Source of the DNA: Fennellomyces sp. T-0311
Lineage: Eukaryota; Mucoromycota; Mucoromycetes; Mucorales; Lichtheimiaceae
Assembly: GCA_025266875.1 (NCBI GenBank)
Contig: JALLLT010000016.1
Coordinates: 620,001-684,000, forward strand
Length of the DNA: 64,000 nt
Direction: 5' to 3'
In this document: positions 48,926 through 61,318 of the stretch, in pieces
Position numbering within the stretch: the first letter of the stretch is position 1
Layout of the letters: each line of letters begins with the position of its first letter
Notes under the pieces: generated by a model
What the model saw: the letters and a program-made list of their open reading frames with translations, nothing else
Databases searched by the model: none
Told to the model about the DNA's origin: nothing
Program-made: the position numbers and the translations under genes

Positions 48926-50336
48926 ATGGCATCTCGTTCGAATCAACATCGCCCTACAGTTCAAGCAAAGCGTTATCGCGCGGGCCATGTGCCTAAAAAC
49001 TATGTCGATGATTTATCGGATAGTGAAGAAGAAGAAGAGCAGCAACTGCAACAAGAACAAGAGCCACGGAAACAGCAACAACAACAGCAATTGCAGTTTG
49101 CTCAAAAAGAGGTTGTAACCGGTCTCGAACAAATCGAAATTTCAGAAAAGGATGCAGCATCGGATCGACGTTTACGACGTTTACGACAAGCACAGCAAGA
49201 AGCAGTTGCTGAACGAGACGATTCCGGGCGGCGAAGACGACGATTCACAGACCAGCCGCCGCAGGAAGATGCCGAAGAAGAAGAGAAAGCGAGAGAACGG
49301 CTACGTATGAAGCAAAAGGCATTACAGCAGCAGAAAGAACTGGAAAGAGAGGAGGAGGAAAAAGAGGAGGAGGAGGAAGAGGAGGAAGAAGAGGTACGAT
49401 GGATGAGTTGCAGGTTTGGCACCGATCTCATTTAATTATCGCAGAGTTCGAGTGAATACGAAACCGACAGCGAAGAAAGTGAAGACGAATTTCAAAAGAT
49501 GCCCAAACCTATGTTTATAAGAAAGTAAGGCAAGAATGATTGGCTGTTATCGGCACTGACCGACTCACTTGGACACCAATAGAGAACACCGTGAAACAGT
49601 GCTTCAGGAAGAGGAGCGACAGAGAGAAGAGGAAGAGCGGGAACGAAAATACCAAGAGGAGCTCGAACAGCGCAAACTGCAATCACACAACATGCTGGCT
49701 GAGGAGCTGAAACGTGAACGGGAAGCCGCTTTAGAGAAGGACTTGTCGAAGCACGATGATACCGTCGATGATACAGATTACGGCGATCAAGCCGAGTTTG
49801 ACGCATGGAAAGTGCGTGAACTCAAGCGTATTAAGCGCGATCGAGAAGAGAGAATTGCGTATGTACAAGCGTATCATCCACCGATCCGAGTCTAACATGG
49901 CATTTTTGATAGTCGTGAGCGCGAGTTGGAGGAGATTGAACGAAGGAGAGAACTGCCGGAAGATGTGCGCATGCAGCAGGATCTAGAGGAGGCAGAAAAG
50001 ACCAGACAAAAGGAGCGGGGTCAGCATACATTCTTGCAAAAGTACTACCACAAGGGTGCTTTCTATCAGGTACGTGCGGCGCGGCCCAAGCAGGACGAAG
50101 CTGACATACAGTCATAGGATAACAAAGAAGAGATCTTTACGCGTGATTACTCCGCGCCTACAATCGATGAGGTTCGGAACAAGGAACTGCTGCCCAAGGT
50201 TATGCAGGTCAAGAACTTTGGTCTGGCAGGTCGAACCAAATGGACCCATCTGACGGCCGAAGACACCTCTTCTCGCGATGACCCGTGGAATAATCCAGAG
50301 TCAGTCAAGCGACGGAGACGAAAGTATGAACAATAA
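48926..50336 (+). CDS. MFAP1: Microfibrillar-associated protein 1 homologue (spliceosomal MFAP1)
   Basis: Spliceosomal B-complex protein. Start ATG 48926 ([10 protein letters not shown]), preferred over an in-frame ATG five codons earlier. N-terminal [13 protein letters not shown] is followed by acidic and Gln-rich low complexity, including a polyglutamate run at about 49359-49392. Then [23 protein letters not shown] and a long charged helix ([26 protein letters not shown]). The conserved C-terminal domain reads [73 protein letters not shown] split over exons, and ends [17 protein letters not shown] 50334-50336. Four or so short introns. The C-terminus is the diagnostic part. Confidence 0.93.
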
Positions 50337-50391
50337 GCAATAAAAAACAGCATGCAACAATTGTTTTGTTTATATATATTCATGAAGTAAT

Positions 50392-53369
50392 CTACGAAAC
50401 CTGTTCCGTGACCTCTGTCTTTCTTCCGCTGCTACAGTTAGAGATGGTTGTCACGGTGTCCAATGTCGGTGGCGCAGCCATGGCCTGCGACGCGCCTACG
50501 AATGCGGCAGTGGGGGATGCGCCGTACTTGGGCGAGCTGGATCGGTTTTTGGTGATAGAGGCGGTTGAGGTGGTCGGAGAAGGCACTGCCGCTGGTGATG
50601 CGTTATTTACGATGGGTTGCAGAGTCAGATGATTGCTTCCGTGTTCGTCGGAAGACGGTGGGCTTTTGATAGAGCCGTTGATACTGGAAACACGTTGATG
50701 ATTAGAAGGGATGATTTGGTCGGGGCTGTTGCGATGAAGCAATCGAGACTTGCGCTTGCTGCTTGCTTCAGTTGGATCACCGCCTGGTTGGTTGGCATAG
50801 GATGATATGGATAGTACAGACAGAGATGTTGGCCCGGAAGATATTGATGTGGTGAGTATGGCTTGGATAAAGTAGTGGATATTCGGAAGCGTGTAGCGGA
50901 GATCAATCACGATCAGACCGTATGCGTTCATAAGCTACAGCAACTGTTAGTTACTGTGCAGCTTGTCGACAAGGTAACTTACCTGTTCGATGTTCTTGTT
51001 GAGCAAGAACACGCCAAATTCGAAACGATACCGATCCACGCCTTTCGCATAGAGGGGAAATCTGTAAAGACCATGTAAGATGAGGTTATGCGAGGAAGTA
51101 GCTTTAACGTACTCGGTGGGTCCACTTATTGACGATACTGGGTCCTTGATGGATGCCCTAGAGCCCATAGGTCGGATGGGGTACCTCAGCGGGATATCGA
51201 GATAAAACGCCAGCATCGACACAAGATGGGCAGTGAAGCCAAGGGCGGTTGCGATCGATTCGTCGTTACAGCCGGTATAGACGGAGTTGGGCAGGTAGAT
51301 GTCCCGTATACAAAACTGATGCATATCATCGAACGACTTCTTTTTTTATATAATCAACCAAAAGATGCTGAACTGCATCTTGTACTTTTCAAGATGTCTG
51401 CTTACCTGTTCGATTGGGTATATGGAGAATAGATCGGCCACAAGCTCTTTCTTGTGTCGGTTCAATTGGTGGAACAGCCGCTCGTGCGTTTGCACACTTC
51501 GTTCAAGCAGCTTTTCGTTATCTTTCAGATCTTCCTTTTCGGACTCGAGTCTGTCAAAAGATCTAGCCAGCTCGGCTTGCCGTTTTTCAAGCAGCTGTCG
51601 CTTTTCAGCGATGCGTTGACGCCCTGAATATCGAATGTTACTTTGTTTTACAGCAAGAACAGAGTGCGACGAACCTTTGCGTATTGCGTTTTTCTCCCGG
51701 ACGAGTTCGCCTTCTATGCCTTCAAGTTTAGATTGTCGCTGGTCACGCTCACGGGCCTAGAGGAGAGTAGAATTTGGAGGTCTGTATTGACCTCCATATA
51801 TCTTTCATCAGTCATTGTAATCGAAGCGTAGAATGCTTTGCTGCCAGAATCATAGCTTACCAAACGAAACCGGCTCTCTTCATTAATTAAGATGTCGCTA
51901 ATATTTTGCCGCACTTCATCGGCTGACTTTTGGGTATCGAATATACATTGCTTTAAGGTATTTATCCTATGAATCACGCGTCAGCAAACACCGCTGCTTC
52001 TGGTACATGTCCGTGACGTACTTGAGAAGATGATCTAAGCTATATGACCGTTTAAACTATAAAAAGCTATGTGAGACGAGACCACAGCAATTATCGGTAT
52101 AGACTTACTTTGTTTACTGCATGCTCAGTATCCATGCTTGCCATGTCATTTTCGCTGTACGGATCGACCAGGCTCGACCGTTTGCTGTGGACCACAAGCT
52201 TTGACTGAAGAGAGCACTTAGCTTGGATGGCGATAATAAGCAATGACAACGTACCACGATATCGGGGGCTGTGTAGAATCCGTCCTCAAACTCTAATAAC
52301 AGAGTATTTTCCGGAAACGAGCAAGGGGGATCCAGTAACTAAAACATGTTTCCGTACCTCAGTTTACCGTGGCAACACCGAAGTGGCAACCACACTTACG
52401 TTCTTGCTGACAAAGGCGAGCGTGTTCAGATCGACTTGCCATTCAATAAGTAGTCGATACTCCTCTGCGGGTTGAGACGGGTGTCTGGACTTGGTTGGGT
52501 GATCGTGGCGAACATACGCATCATCTGAACGAGCGGCTGTCGCTGATTCTGGAAACGAGTGGCGCGCCCACAAACGAATCACTATCTCTGTTTGCACGCC
52601 GTCATACCAAGTCCATTGGGTTGAATCGAGGTCCCGGAACGACGGATTCACCGTGTTGGGGATAGTCTCGCTTTTGAAAAAGGCGGATTCGTCGGGAGAG
52701 AGATGAAGCGTCAGATAAACGTCCAGTAAACCCCGTTCCTGCTCACGGTCGCGCACATGAAGCGGTGGTTTTTGCCATTGAGGACGTTTGGCTCGCGGCG
52801 CCTTGTAGGCACTCTTTGTCAACGAAGAATCCTCGACGGTGGTACTGCTGGTGGAGCGCATAGAGGACGCGCTCTCCGACCGACGCATAGATGTATGCAG
52901 GAGCGTGCTAGAAACCGTCGTCACTGGATACGGCGCTTCGGCTGGAGGTTGATCTGTAGGCGATGATCCTGTCCGCCGATGAAGAACAGTTGATTTCGAA
53001 CGATGCTGCTGATCCCATGCAGGTCCATGCGAAGGAGATGGAGATGATGCTCGAGACGTTACGGCACTGCTGCTCAAACTCGATCCTCGGCTATTGATAT
53101 AAAAACCCGATAGGCCAAGCATGTCGCCGTTTTCGCCCGTCGGTTTGTTGCCTTCCTGATCGCCACACCATACTATGTTCCGGCCGACAATGGTCTGCAA
53201 ATGTCGTATTCGACGCTGATTTGTTCAGAACATATAAAAAATATGAGACAACGCAAGTTTTCGTCCTTTGGCAACCCAATCTTGCCATTCTCTCAAAGCA
53301 ATCCAAGCAGATAACTGCATCTCGCACACTTACCTGTCTCGGACTAGCTAATGGTCTGCTTTCAGACAT
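50392..53369 (-). CDS. UVRAG: UVRAG/Vps38, subunit of the class III PI3-kinase complex II
   Basis: Endosomal PI3P synthesis with Vps34, Vps15 and Beclin/Atg6. Exon 1 is 53369-53334, twelve codons (MSESRPLASPRQ) with a GTAAGT donor; it joins after ATCAG to RRIRHLQTIVGRNIVW. A Ser-rich region and a C2-like domain follow (LLDVYLTLHLSPDESAFFKSETIPNT split, FRDLDSTQWTWYD, RLLIEWQVDLNTLAFV). Next come a coiled coil (RQRIAEKRQLLEKRQAEL, LERSVQTHERLFHQL) and the C-terminal domain with RDIYLPNSVYTGCNDESIA, ALGFTAHLVSMLAFYLDIPLRYPI, YRFEFGVFLLNKNIEQL and DLRYTLPN. A Ser/Pro-rich tail ends at TGA/TTA 50392. The RFxxxxFLLNKNIEQL block is the family hallmark. Many short introns. Confidence 0.92.
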
Positions 53370-53546
53370 TGGTATAACATTCGCACCAGTAGATATTGTC
53401 AAAGGGTTGTTGAAGGCACCTGAAGAAAATAGGAAATGGATTCGGAACGCGAAAGACGCACTGTGTAATGTCAAATCGCCTCTGGATCGTGCATCTCGGC
53501 TATCCATCGTGAAACAAAACATAGCGCTGCTTGTACATGGCAGAGC

Positions 53547-53854
53547 ATGGACACCACTGTTGCGGCAACTTGTGGGGAGCAATATGCCCGAGCTGTTCTC
53601 TCGAAACCTGTTGCTATCGACGATGTTCCTTCAGCACAATGGCTGAACGGCCCACCTTTTTTTACTTTTTTTTTTGCTAGTACATATGCCACTTTTGCAG
53701 CCGCGTGCAAAAAAGTTGAACACGGTATGTCTAACAGATACCTTGGCTGGGATGGTAGGCGGCATTTGTTTTTGCAAAGGTATGAAGCACATCTTGTCAC
53801 ATGCATATTTCCGTCACGCTTGTCGGTGCAGCAGTAGCCGGTTTCAGGAAATGA
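53547..53854 (+). CDS. Candidate small protein divergent from UVRAG
   Basis: ATG 53547 reads MDTTVAATCGEQYARAVLSK, then a hydrophobic stretch WLNGPPFFTFFFASTYATF and AAACKKVE. A GTATGT donor at 53725 and an acceptor at 53834 would join it to VAGFRK and TGA, giving 65 residues. It starts 178 bp from the UVRAG start. A second plus-strand frame (53221-53646) overlaps UVRAG exon 1 and is less credible. I do not recognise a family; the call rests on splice signals and composition only. Confidence 0.25.
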
Positions 53855-55201
53855 AATACACAGTCGCTTTGTTGCACGAGCGTAGTACAGCATACCTTTG
53901 CCACAGTTTTCCACAGCTCATCCTATAACTGACGGTTTGCCGAACAATTAAATAATATTAGATGAAGTGATCATCGCCCGTTTTGGTTATCGATAAGTTT
54001 ACATGTAGTGCCAAAATCATCTTCCCAGAAGCAGGAAAATGGATCACGTAACTCTGCCGATACTGCTACCCTATCAACTGTACAAAAGTTGATCCAGCTA
54101 TACCAATTTAACGGTAGCCCTTTACGGATGTATTTTGGGACGAAATCCAAGTTTAGATCTACAGTTAAAGAATTTATTACTGCAGGATCTGGTGAACGGT
54201 AGTATTAATTTATCATGTATAAGACAGACATTATCTACGCATTAGTACTATGAACAGCTTTAAAACGGTAGAATGGGAGGTAGCATAAAGAGCAGACAAT
54301 CGTTACGAACCACAATTTAAGAAAAATGCAAATACATAGGAGGTATGTGACAATCTTCCCCACGTTTTCAATCGACGCATGGCTCTAAAAAAAGCATGAC
54401 ATCACCATGACCAATGTATTCTTAATATCCAATACCCGATACCGATATACGATACGACGTAGATACATAGCAGCAACGGAACAACATTCGAGTGCCTATC
54501 GCTCTACGCGCTCCGCACATACGTAGGAAAACTCACAGAAGCCAATGTAAAGATTGCTTATGGGAAATATGCAAGTCTGATAGTCGTCAAGTGATGAATC
54601 GCTATGTACATCTGTAGTGGACCTTTACTTGGCGACAAATGGCCGTGAGAAATATGAGCTGTTACTGTCAAACCTTTGCCGTGGCTAATAGATCAAACTG
54701 GAATTGCATGCAACTGTGACAAGATATGGTGCTCCTATCTGAATACAAGGTGAACAACCTGTCTCTTTTTGGGTAATGCGAGCCGTTATATCCGTGAACC
54801 ACAATACAATTAAACGGTTTTCAGGTTGGTTTGGATAAACGATTGCTCCGAATTTCATATGCCTCGCAGCAACCGTAGTACAAAGGATATATCTGTTATC
54901 TACACGTAGGAAAGGTAAGCTTATCAGCAACCAAGTCGATATATATGTTGTCTGTTAAAGATAGGTGCGTATGATTTGGTACACATACCATGACACGACA
55001 GATGGCTTCTCGAATGTTAAGTAAGAGCGACAGATGTAAAAACCAATGACAAAGCTGAGCCAGTAACCAGGTCTTTAGACTATGATGCTGCATTGAGAAA
55101 TCCCTGATTTGGGATGCTCTCCGCAATTCATATGCGTATTGGCCTGCAGCATCCTTGGACCGACGGAGCCCGAAGCGCGATTGAAAACATCATGCAACAC
55201 C
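53855..55201. other. Intergenic region, no confident gene
   Basis: A plus-strand frame at about 54008-54202 follows a plausible acceptor (ACATGTAG) and reads LSTVQKLIQLYQFNGSPL and FRSTVKEFITAG before TAG; it could be a last exon, but no upstream partner was secured. Minus-strand frames at 54685-55126 show no motif. Confidence 0.45.
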
Positions 55202-55626
55202 ATGAAGGCGGTTGTACCACGAGCGCAAACTTTGTCGAGTACTATTAAATATGGGCACGATAACCACAGGGTTCTTCTTCCACGACCAAGAAAACGCAAA
55301 GATGATGGAACGGTACGTAATAATTCGCAAATGCTTATCGTTTCCGATGGATTCCTTACATCGGTCATGCCGATAACAACGCCGCGATGTCCCGACACCA
55401 CGGTGAAGGTGATTTGATCCGGGTACCTTTGTGGAGCGGATTGCTAGTTAGTTTGAAACCACCTTTTTGTGTGTGTCTTTTTTTCCTTTCGACAAATAGC
55501 ACCCATTTTTCTTATCAGTTGCTGAAAAAGAAGCAACGGTTGGATGCCCTGCTGACTAAAGGCACAACGGAGCAGGCAGTTGCGCAGAGACGCAGGGATG
55601 TAAGGCAAGCACGGGCTGCTTACTAG
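55202..55626 (+). CDS. Candidate small basic protein, unknown
   Basis: ATG 55202 reads MKAVVPRAQTLSSTIKYGHD, then LPRPRKRKDDGTVRNNSQ and PRCPDTTVK. A GTGATT donor near 55407 and a good acceptor (CCCATTTTTCTTATCAG near 55518) join it in frame to LLKKKQRLDALLTKGTTEQ and RRRDVRQARAAY, with TAG at 55624-55626. About 104 residues, strongly basic, no cysteine cluster. No family recognised. The last exon is the more convincing half. Confidence 0.3.
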
Positions 55627-56085
55627 CTTGGAGATAATAAAAAAAAACATGGCGGTTCGTGGGGGTTGGGTTGACATGAAGCATGTCTCCAGGTCAGCGT
55701 GGGACTTTAACGTTTTTCTATCACCTTTGCAATCGGGAATGGATCCCGTTACCCATATACCGTAAGTCGCCTTGATGTAACGAAAAATGCCTTTTTCAGA
55801 AAACCCTGGCGCGTACAAAAAGCTCGGGAGCATGAACAAGTAGCGTGCTGGGCTGGTATGGAGCGAGCCGATGACGGCGCGAGCTATGGAGCGTCCAGGG
55901 CGGCGGTGGCGTGTCTCATGGAGGTACACGGGCGCTAGAAGAGCACGACCACGTTAAAAAAAACGGGCGGGTGATAACTTTGAAAAACGACACGCGCGCC
56001 CCTCTGACCACTTCTTTTTCCACTCTTTGCAAACCCTCCCTCACTTTTTTTTTACCACCACAGAACCAATCTCGTTTTTTTCAGC
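55627..56085. other. Exportin-7 promoter region
   Basis: No gene seen. Poly-T/CA-rich leader (56046-56085) directly precedes the exportin ATG. Confidence 0.55.
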
Positions 56086-59000
56086 ATGGCGCAGGAAGAA
56101 CGAACCGCCTACTTTGCAGCACTGTGCGAGCAACTCTACAACCCAAAGTCATCTGCAGAGCGAGAACAGGCTCAGAAGATGCTCGAGTACAGTTTCCCCA
56201 CCTTCGCCGGCGAAGCAGGCAGCGGCATTGCACAGCAGCCTGCTCCACCGGGCATGGAGAATAGCCCCACATTTGCCATTGTCTCGCCCACCGACACGGC
56301 ATCGGCCCTACGTGTTCTACTGGAAAGCTCGCCGAATCCCCTGGTCCAGACATTTTGTCTTTCCCGTCTCAAGCAGCTCATCCTTGCGCAATTCTCGATA
56401 TTCGCAAGGGACACAAAGCTGCAGCTTCGTACGTGGAAGAACCTTGCAATCGCTAGGCCAAGCTAATGGCTTTTTATTCTTGCATTAGGCACATTTCTAC
56501 TGGAGTACTGCTTTATGCATCCCGATCTCCAGCCCTTCGTGATTGCGCAGTTGGCAGGCGTGGTTGCCTCGCTAACACGGCTAGGTTGGGCGGATATGGA
56601 AGAGTATAGGAACGTGCAAAAGGACATCAATCAGTTCTTGCAGGTAAAAAAAGGGATTGGATCATGCTTTTTGCAAGCTGACGTGGCGAGTGCTGGTGTA
56701 GGCATCGATGGATCATCGCATTGTCGGGCTGCAGATGCTCGCGGTGCTCGTCCAAGACATCAATTCGGGCACGTCCACGGCACCCCTCAGATCAGCGCAG
56801 CTCAGAAAGGCCGGTAAGTGTGCTACAAGCTTTCCGGAGTCCATTAAGCTTCTTCTGACGCCCTTTTTTTGACATGCAGCTGCGGCGTTTCGCGACACGC
56901 AACTGTTCGACATCTTCCAGACTGCCTTTGACACGCTGGCGGCGTTGTTGCAACGAAACATTCCATTTGAGAAACGTCAGTTGAGCACATTTGAGACAGT
57001 CCTATTTCTTGTTTTATGCGCTAGGTCGCCCGCCATACTGACACTTTTGGTAAATTAGCTGGGCAGGAAGATCGTCTGAAGGATGCGGTCATCAGCGTGC
57101 TTCTCAAGTGCCTGTCATATGATTTTGCTGGTACAAATCTGGACGATGCTGGTGAAGATATAGGGGTCGTTCAGGTAGAGAAAAAAGAAGGACATCCTCC
57201 GCTATGGGTCCGATCAGCTGACATGTACGCGTAGATCCCCGCCTCATGGCGTTCTGTTTTCGAAGATGAAACTTTTGTGCCCACCTTGTTCACCGCTTAT
57301 CGCGAACTACAGCCACCGCTGTCATCGAAGGTACGGGGCGTGATAGGACTGGAGACCGAAAGAGCAAGGAGTTACTGAAGCGCGAGGTCTTTGTAGGTGA
57401 TGGAATGCTTGGTTTTGGTGGCGTCGGTTCGAAAAGCGCTGTTCAGCGGCGACACAGAACGATCGAAATTTGTGATGAATATTATGCAGGGAGTCCGTGA
57501 TATTATCTTTACATGGCAAGGAATGAATGATACCAGCAACTACAACGAATTCTGCCGTTTACTGTTCAGATTCCGCGCCACAGCGCCCTTGAATGAAATG
57601 GCTGAGAAGCCTGGATACGTTGAATGGATCGGCCTCATTGCCGACTTTACGCTCAAAGCAGTCCAGTCGTGGAAGGTACTTGGGGGGTTTGGCTCTGGTG
57701 TTTCGAGTATATCGACTTATCCGCCGCAATTAGTGGGCTCCCGAGACAACACACTATCTGCTAGGCTTTTGGTTCCGAATCATCCAGAGCATGACATCCT
57801 ACTCACAGATCAACGAGGTCACCGTTCAAAAGTTAAAAGATATTACTGTAGAGGTACGTGATCTGATTGGCTGCACTGAGCTGATTCTAACTGAAAGCCT
57901 GTTTATTTTTTTTCCAAAGCTGACACGCACTTATATTACCACAAATGTTGAATCAGTGCCTACACGACTCGAAGAGATGCTGGATGGTGAGAGGAAAGGA
58001 TATCATTAGATTGAATGGCTATTGATGCGTCTGATGTGCAGATCCACTGGAAACAGAAGAGTCATTGGTGGATACTTTGGGGATGTTGGGACATATTGCA
58101 CGTTGCAAGTATGAAGAATCAAGTGCGGCATTGGTTGCCATCTTTGATCCAATTGCAGTGCAATACCAGGTGTGTATTGCGGTGATTTGGAGTGGTTGGA
58201 AGGAGGCTGACATTGAGTATCCAATAGGAACTTATTGCACAGGCAAGGTCGGGCATGACTAGCGGTGAATCATTCAAAGAGGCGCTAGAAGTGATAGAAA
58301 CAAAGTTTGCATGGCTGGTGTATATCATTGCTGCTTTCATCGGCAGTCGTCCGGTAAGGGTCACCGATACGTATAGGGTTAGAATATATGCAAATACTGA
58401 CAGCATACATCAGGCGTTCTTGAGCTCAGAAGAACTGGATGCCATCGACGGCGAGCTGACCACAAAAGTACTGCAGCTGATGGACGTTAACCAGGCGTTG
58501 CAAAACCAACACGGAAGCGCGTTCCTGAATCAAAAACTGGACATGGCGTTTATTTACTTTTTCATGCAATTCCGAAAGGCGTACATTGGCGAGACCAACG
58601 GCAAATCGGTATGGCGTTGCACAGCACTGGGCTAGAGGGTGCACTAAGCCGCTGATCTCCATAGGTATATACCAAATTAGCCGATTTGTTTGGCATCAGC
58701 GACCAAATCCTAATGCTTGATGTGATTATGCGAAAAATGTAAGTAATGCGAGCCTGGACCTGCGCAACGCGTCTCTGATACTTCGTGCTAGAGTAAGCAA
58801 CCTGCAATGCTGGGCACATAGTGAGGTTGTCATAAGGAGGACATTAGAGCTGTTTAATGAATTGGCGACCGGGTAAGCGGACGCATCCCTGTAAGCATGC
58901 TGGTTACTAACCGATGTTTGCAACAGGTACAGTGCAGTAAAAAACCTGCGCAAAATTGAAACCACGCGGCTTATCATGCAGAACCACATGTCGAGTGAAT

Positions 59001-60694
59001 TCGCGTTCTTCGAGAGCTCCAAGCACCAGCAGAACCGCATGCTATACTACCAGGTATTGTGCAAGGTGCTGTTCAGCGAGGACAACAACGAGCGCGAATT
59101 CCATGCGTTCATGAAGCCGTTCGAATTACGATTACAACCCATCGAGACGCTAGACAGCGTGGAAGCTTTCAGACAGGACGCCGTGCGACGCGCGGTGCAA
59201 GACATATTCCGTGATCTGCGCGGGTTCATCCAGCCAATACAGAACCGACGGCACTACCTGATGTTCTTTGACTGGTTCTATCCTGATTACATGCCCATCG
59301 TGCTGCGGGCACTGGAGGCATGGTCGCCGGATCCTGCTGCCAACACGCTTCTAAAGTTCTTTTCCGACTTTGTGTTCAACCGCAGCCAGCGCCTCAATTT
59401 CCCCATATCATCGCCAAACAGCATCTTGGTGTTCCGGGACACGAGCCAGGTGATAGCAACGTACGGGCGACATATCAACGAGCGTCAGGTGACCAATGCC
59501 AGCGACAAATACCCGTTCAAGTAAGCTGGATAGGGCTGGGGAAGAGAGAGAGAGAATCAATTGCTGAGGGCGGAGGGCAACAGGTACAAGGGAATCTCCA
59601 TCTGCTTCAGCATCCTGTCACGATGTCTCGGGGGACGGTACATAAACTTTGGAGTGTTTTGGCTGTATCAAGATAAGGCGATCGACGAAGCGTTCCACAT
59701 GATGTTTCAGCTGATGCTCAGCATCCCACTGGATGATCTCATGGTAAGTGAGGCGACCCCCCAAACTTAATGAGTACAGATGGTTTGATAGGGAATACTC
59801 AATTCAGGGATTTCCGAAATTGGCGCGTGCCTTTGTCACCTTGCTGGACGACTTTACGCAGGAGCAGCTCACGGCGCTGCCGACCCTAGAGCCGAGCACC
59901 TTCCTATACCTTATGCAGGCATGTGAGCTCGCAGTCGAGTCCACAGAAAGCTTCATCCTGTCACACGCATGCGCGGCCATCAACAACATCTGCACTTTTG
60001 TAGCCCAAGAGACTGAGAAGAACGAAATACGCAAATCAATCAACGCAGACGAGGGCTCGCCGACGCCATCGTCAGAGCGGCGACGGTCGTCCAGCTCCAA
60101 ACAGGCGCCGGCGACGCACTGGCTGATGAGTTACCTCACACAATTCCCCAACATACTGCCATCGCTGCTGGTGACGATCCTCAACCTGGTGCTGTTCGAC
60201 GACACGCAGGACCAGTGGGCGCTGTCACGGCCGCTGTACGTGCTGATGCTGCTGCAAAAAGAGGTATAGGCCCGAAATGGGTTGTTCTGGAAGGTGTGAG
60301 AATTTTTTGGGTGCTAAAGACAATGCGATTGGTAGTACGCGGTGGAATACACGAGCCAGGTTATCAATCAGCAATTACCGGAACGTCGGGAATTTGTTGC
60401 CAAGGTCAGAAAAAGAAAGGGCTTGTGTCACCATGGCAAAAGCGCGCGCTAGGCTAAATAAGGCTATCCCATTGGGTTTCCATTTTATAGACATTGAACA
60501 CCATGACGGAAGGCGTTGATTGGACACTGACTGTCAAGGATCGAGAGCGATTCTCGCAGAACGTGTCTGCATTCCGCCGCGAGCTGACGATGAACAATGT
60601 GGTGCTTGTGCCCCTCAGCGGCAACCGGGCGATCACCAGCCCGTCGGCCATGGCAGCGAATTCTACCAATGCGCCTGTGATTGCCGCATACTAA
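56086..60694 (+). CDS. XPO7: Exportin-7 (XPO7/RanBP16-type karyopherin)
   Basis: Nuclear transport receptor of the importin-beta family. ATG 56086 (MAQEERTAYFAALCEQLY). Exons in order read FLLEYCFMHPDLQPFVIAQL, TRLGWADMEEYRNVQKDINQ, AFRDTQLFDIFQTAFD, SNYNEFCRLLFRFR, LTRTYITTNVESVPTRLEEML, ARCKYEESSALV-type, AWLVYIIAAFIGSRPV, LDAIDGELTTKVLQLMD, FFMQFRKAYIGETNG, FDWFYPDYMPIVLRALEAW, NRSQRLNFPISSPNSILVF, YKGISICFSIL, INFGVFWLYQDKA, DTQDQWALSRPLYVLML and RDRERFSQN-type VKDRERFSQNVSAFRREL. All align in order with human XPO7. Ends with TAA 60692-60694. About fifteen exons with introns near 50-80 nt. Full length and apparently intact. Confidence 0.93.
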
Positions 60695-61318
60695 AAAAAA
60701 AAAAATTATGAACTGGTCTAACCATAATAAAGCGCTTTGCTCAGTCGGAAGAAGCGTTCCGCTTGCATTGTGTAACGTTACAGCGGGGGGCAAAGTAAAT
60801 GCAATCATCTCCCCCCATGTTCTGCATGTCCCCCTTGTGCTACACTTGCCATGTATTTTAGGCTTTTTTTCATGATTAAGTTTTGAAACTTTGCAGGTTT
60901 TCTCACACAGGCAAGGGATTGATCCATTATCTCCAGCTTTCGTGCCACACCTTCCAGAACTGCGTGGGCGCACAACACCGTTTAGGCAAAGATAATAATC
61001 GCATGAGCTCCCCCCTGCCACAACATATCGTCGGGCCCTGATTATGTCAAGAAGCACAACAGCACTCCCTGTCTTGTCACATACCGTCTACATTGCTGAA
61101 CCTTAAACCGGCTCGGCTGCGCTTTTTGGGGCTAAAATGAATTTGTGAGAGAAGCGCCAGCGCACGAAAGAGCCAGAGCAGAAGGGACACAAACACGGCT
61201 GGTGTCACAGGCTTATATGAGCACATACACACACACGCACACACAAAGACTGGCCATGGTATGTACAATTTATACAAATATTATTTTTCCTTTTTTTCGG
61301 CGGGATGTACAAACAATT
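60695..61318. other. Convergent 3' intergenic region with CA repeat
   Basis: Holds the 3' ends of exportin-7 and the Ssn6 homologue. An A12 run follows the exportin stop (60695-60707) and a (CA)n microsatellite lies at about 61225-61245. No gene seen. Confidence 0.6.

Noticed and set aside
49102..49431. Serine-rich minus-strand frame opposite MFAP1
   Set aside because: Mirror image of the polyglutamate/arginine codons of MFAP1; low-complexity shadow.
53221..53646. 142-codon plus-strand frame with protein-like composition
   Set aside because: Covers UVRAG exon 1 and its GTAAGT donor in antisense; the UVRAG model (twelve-codon first exon) explains the region better.
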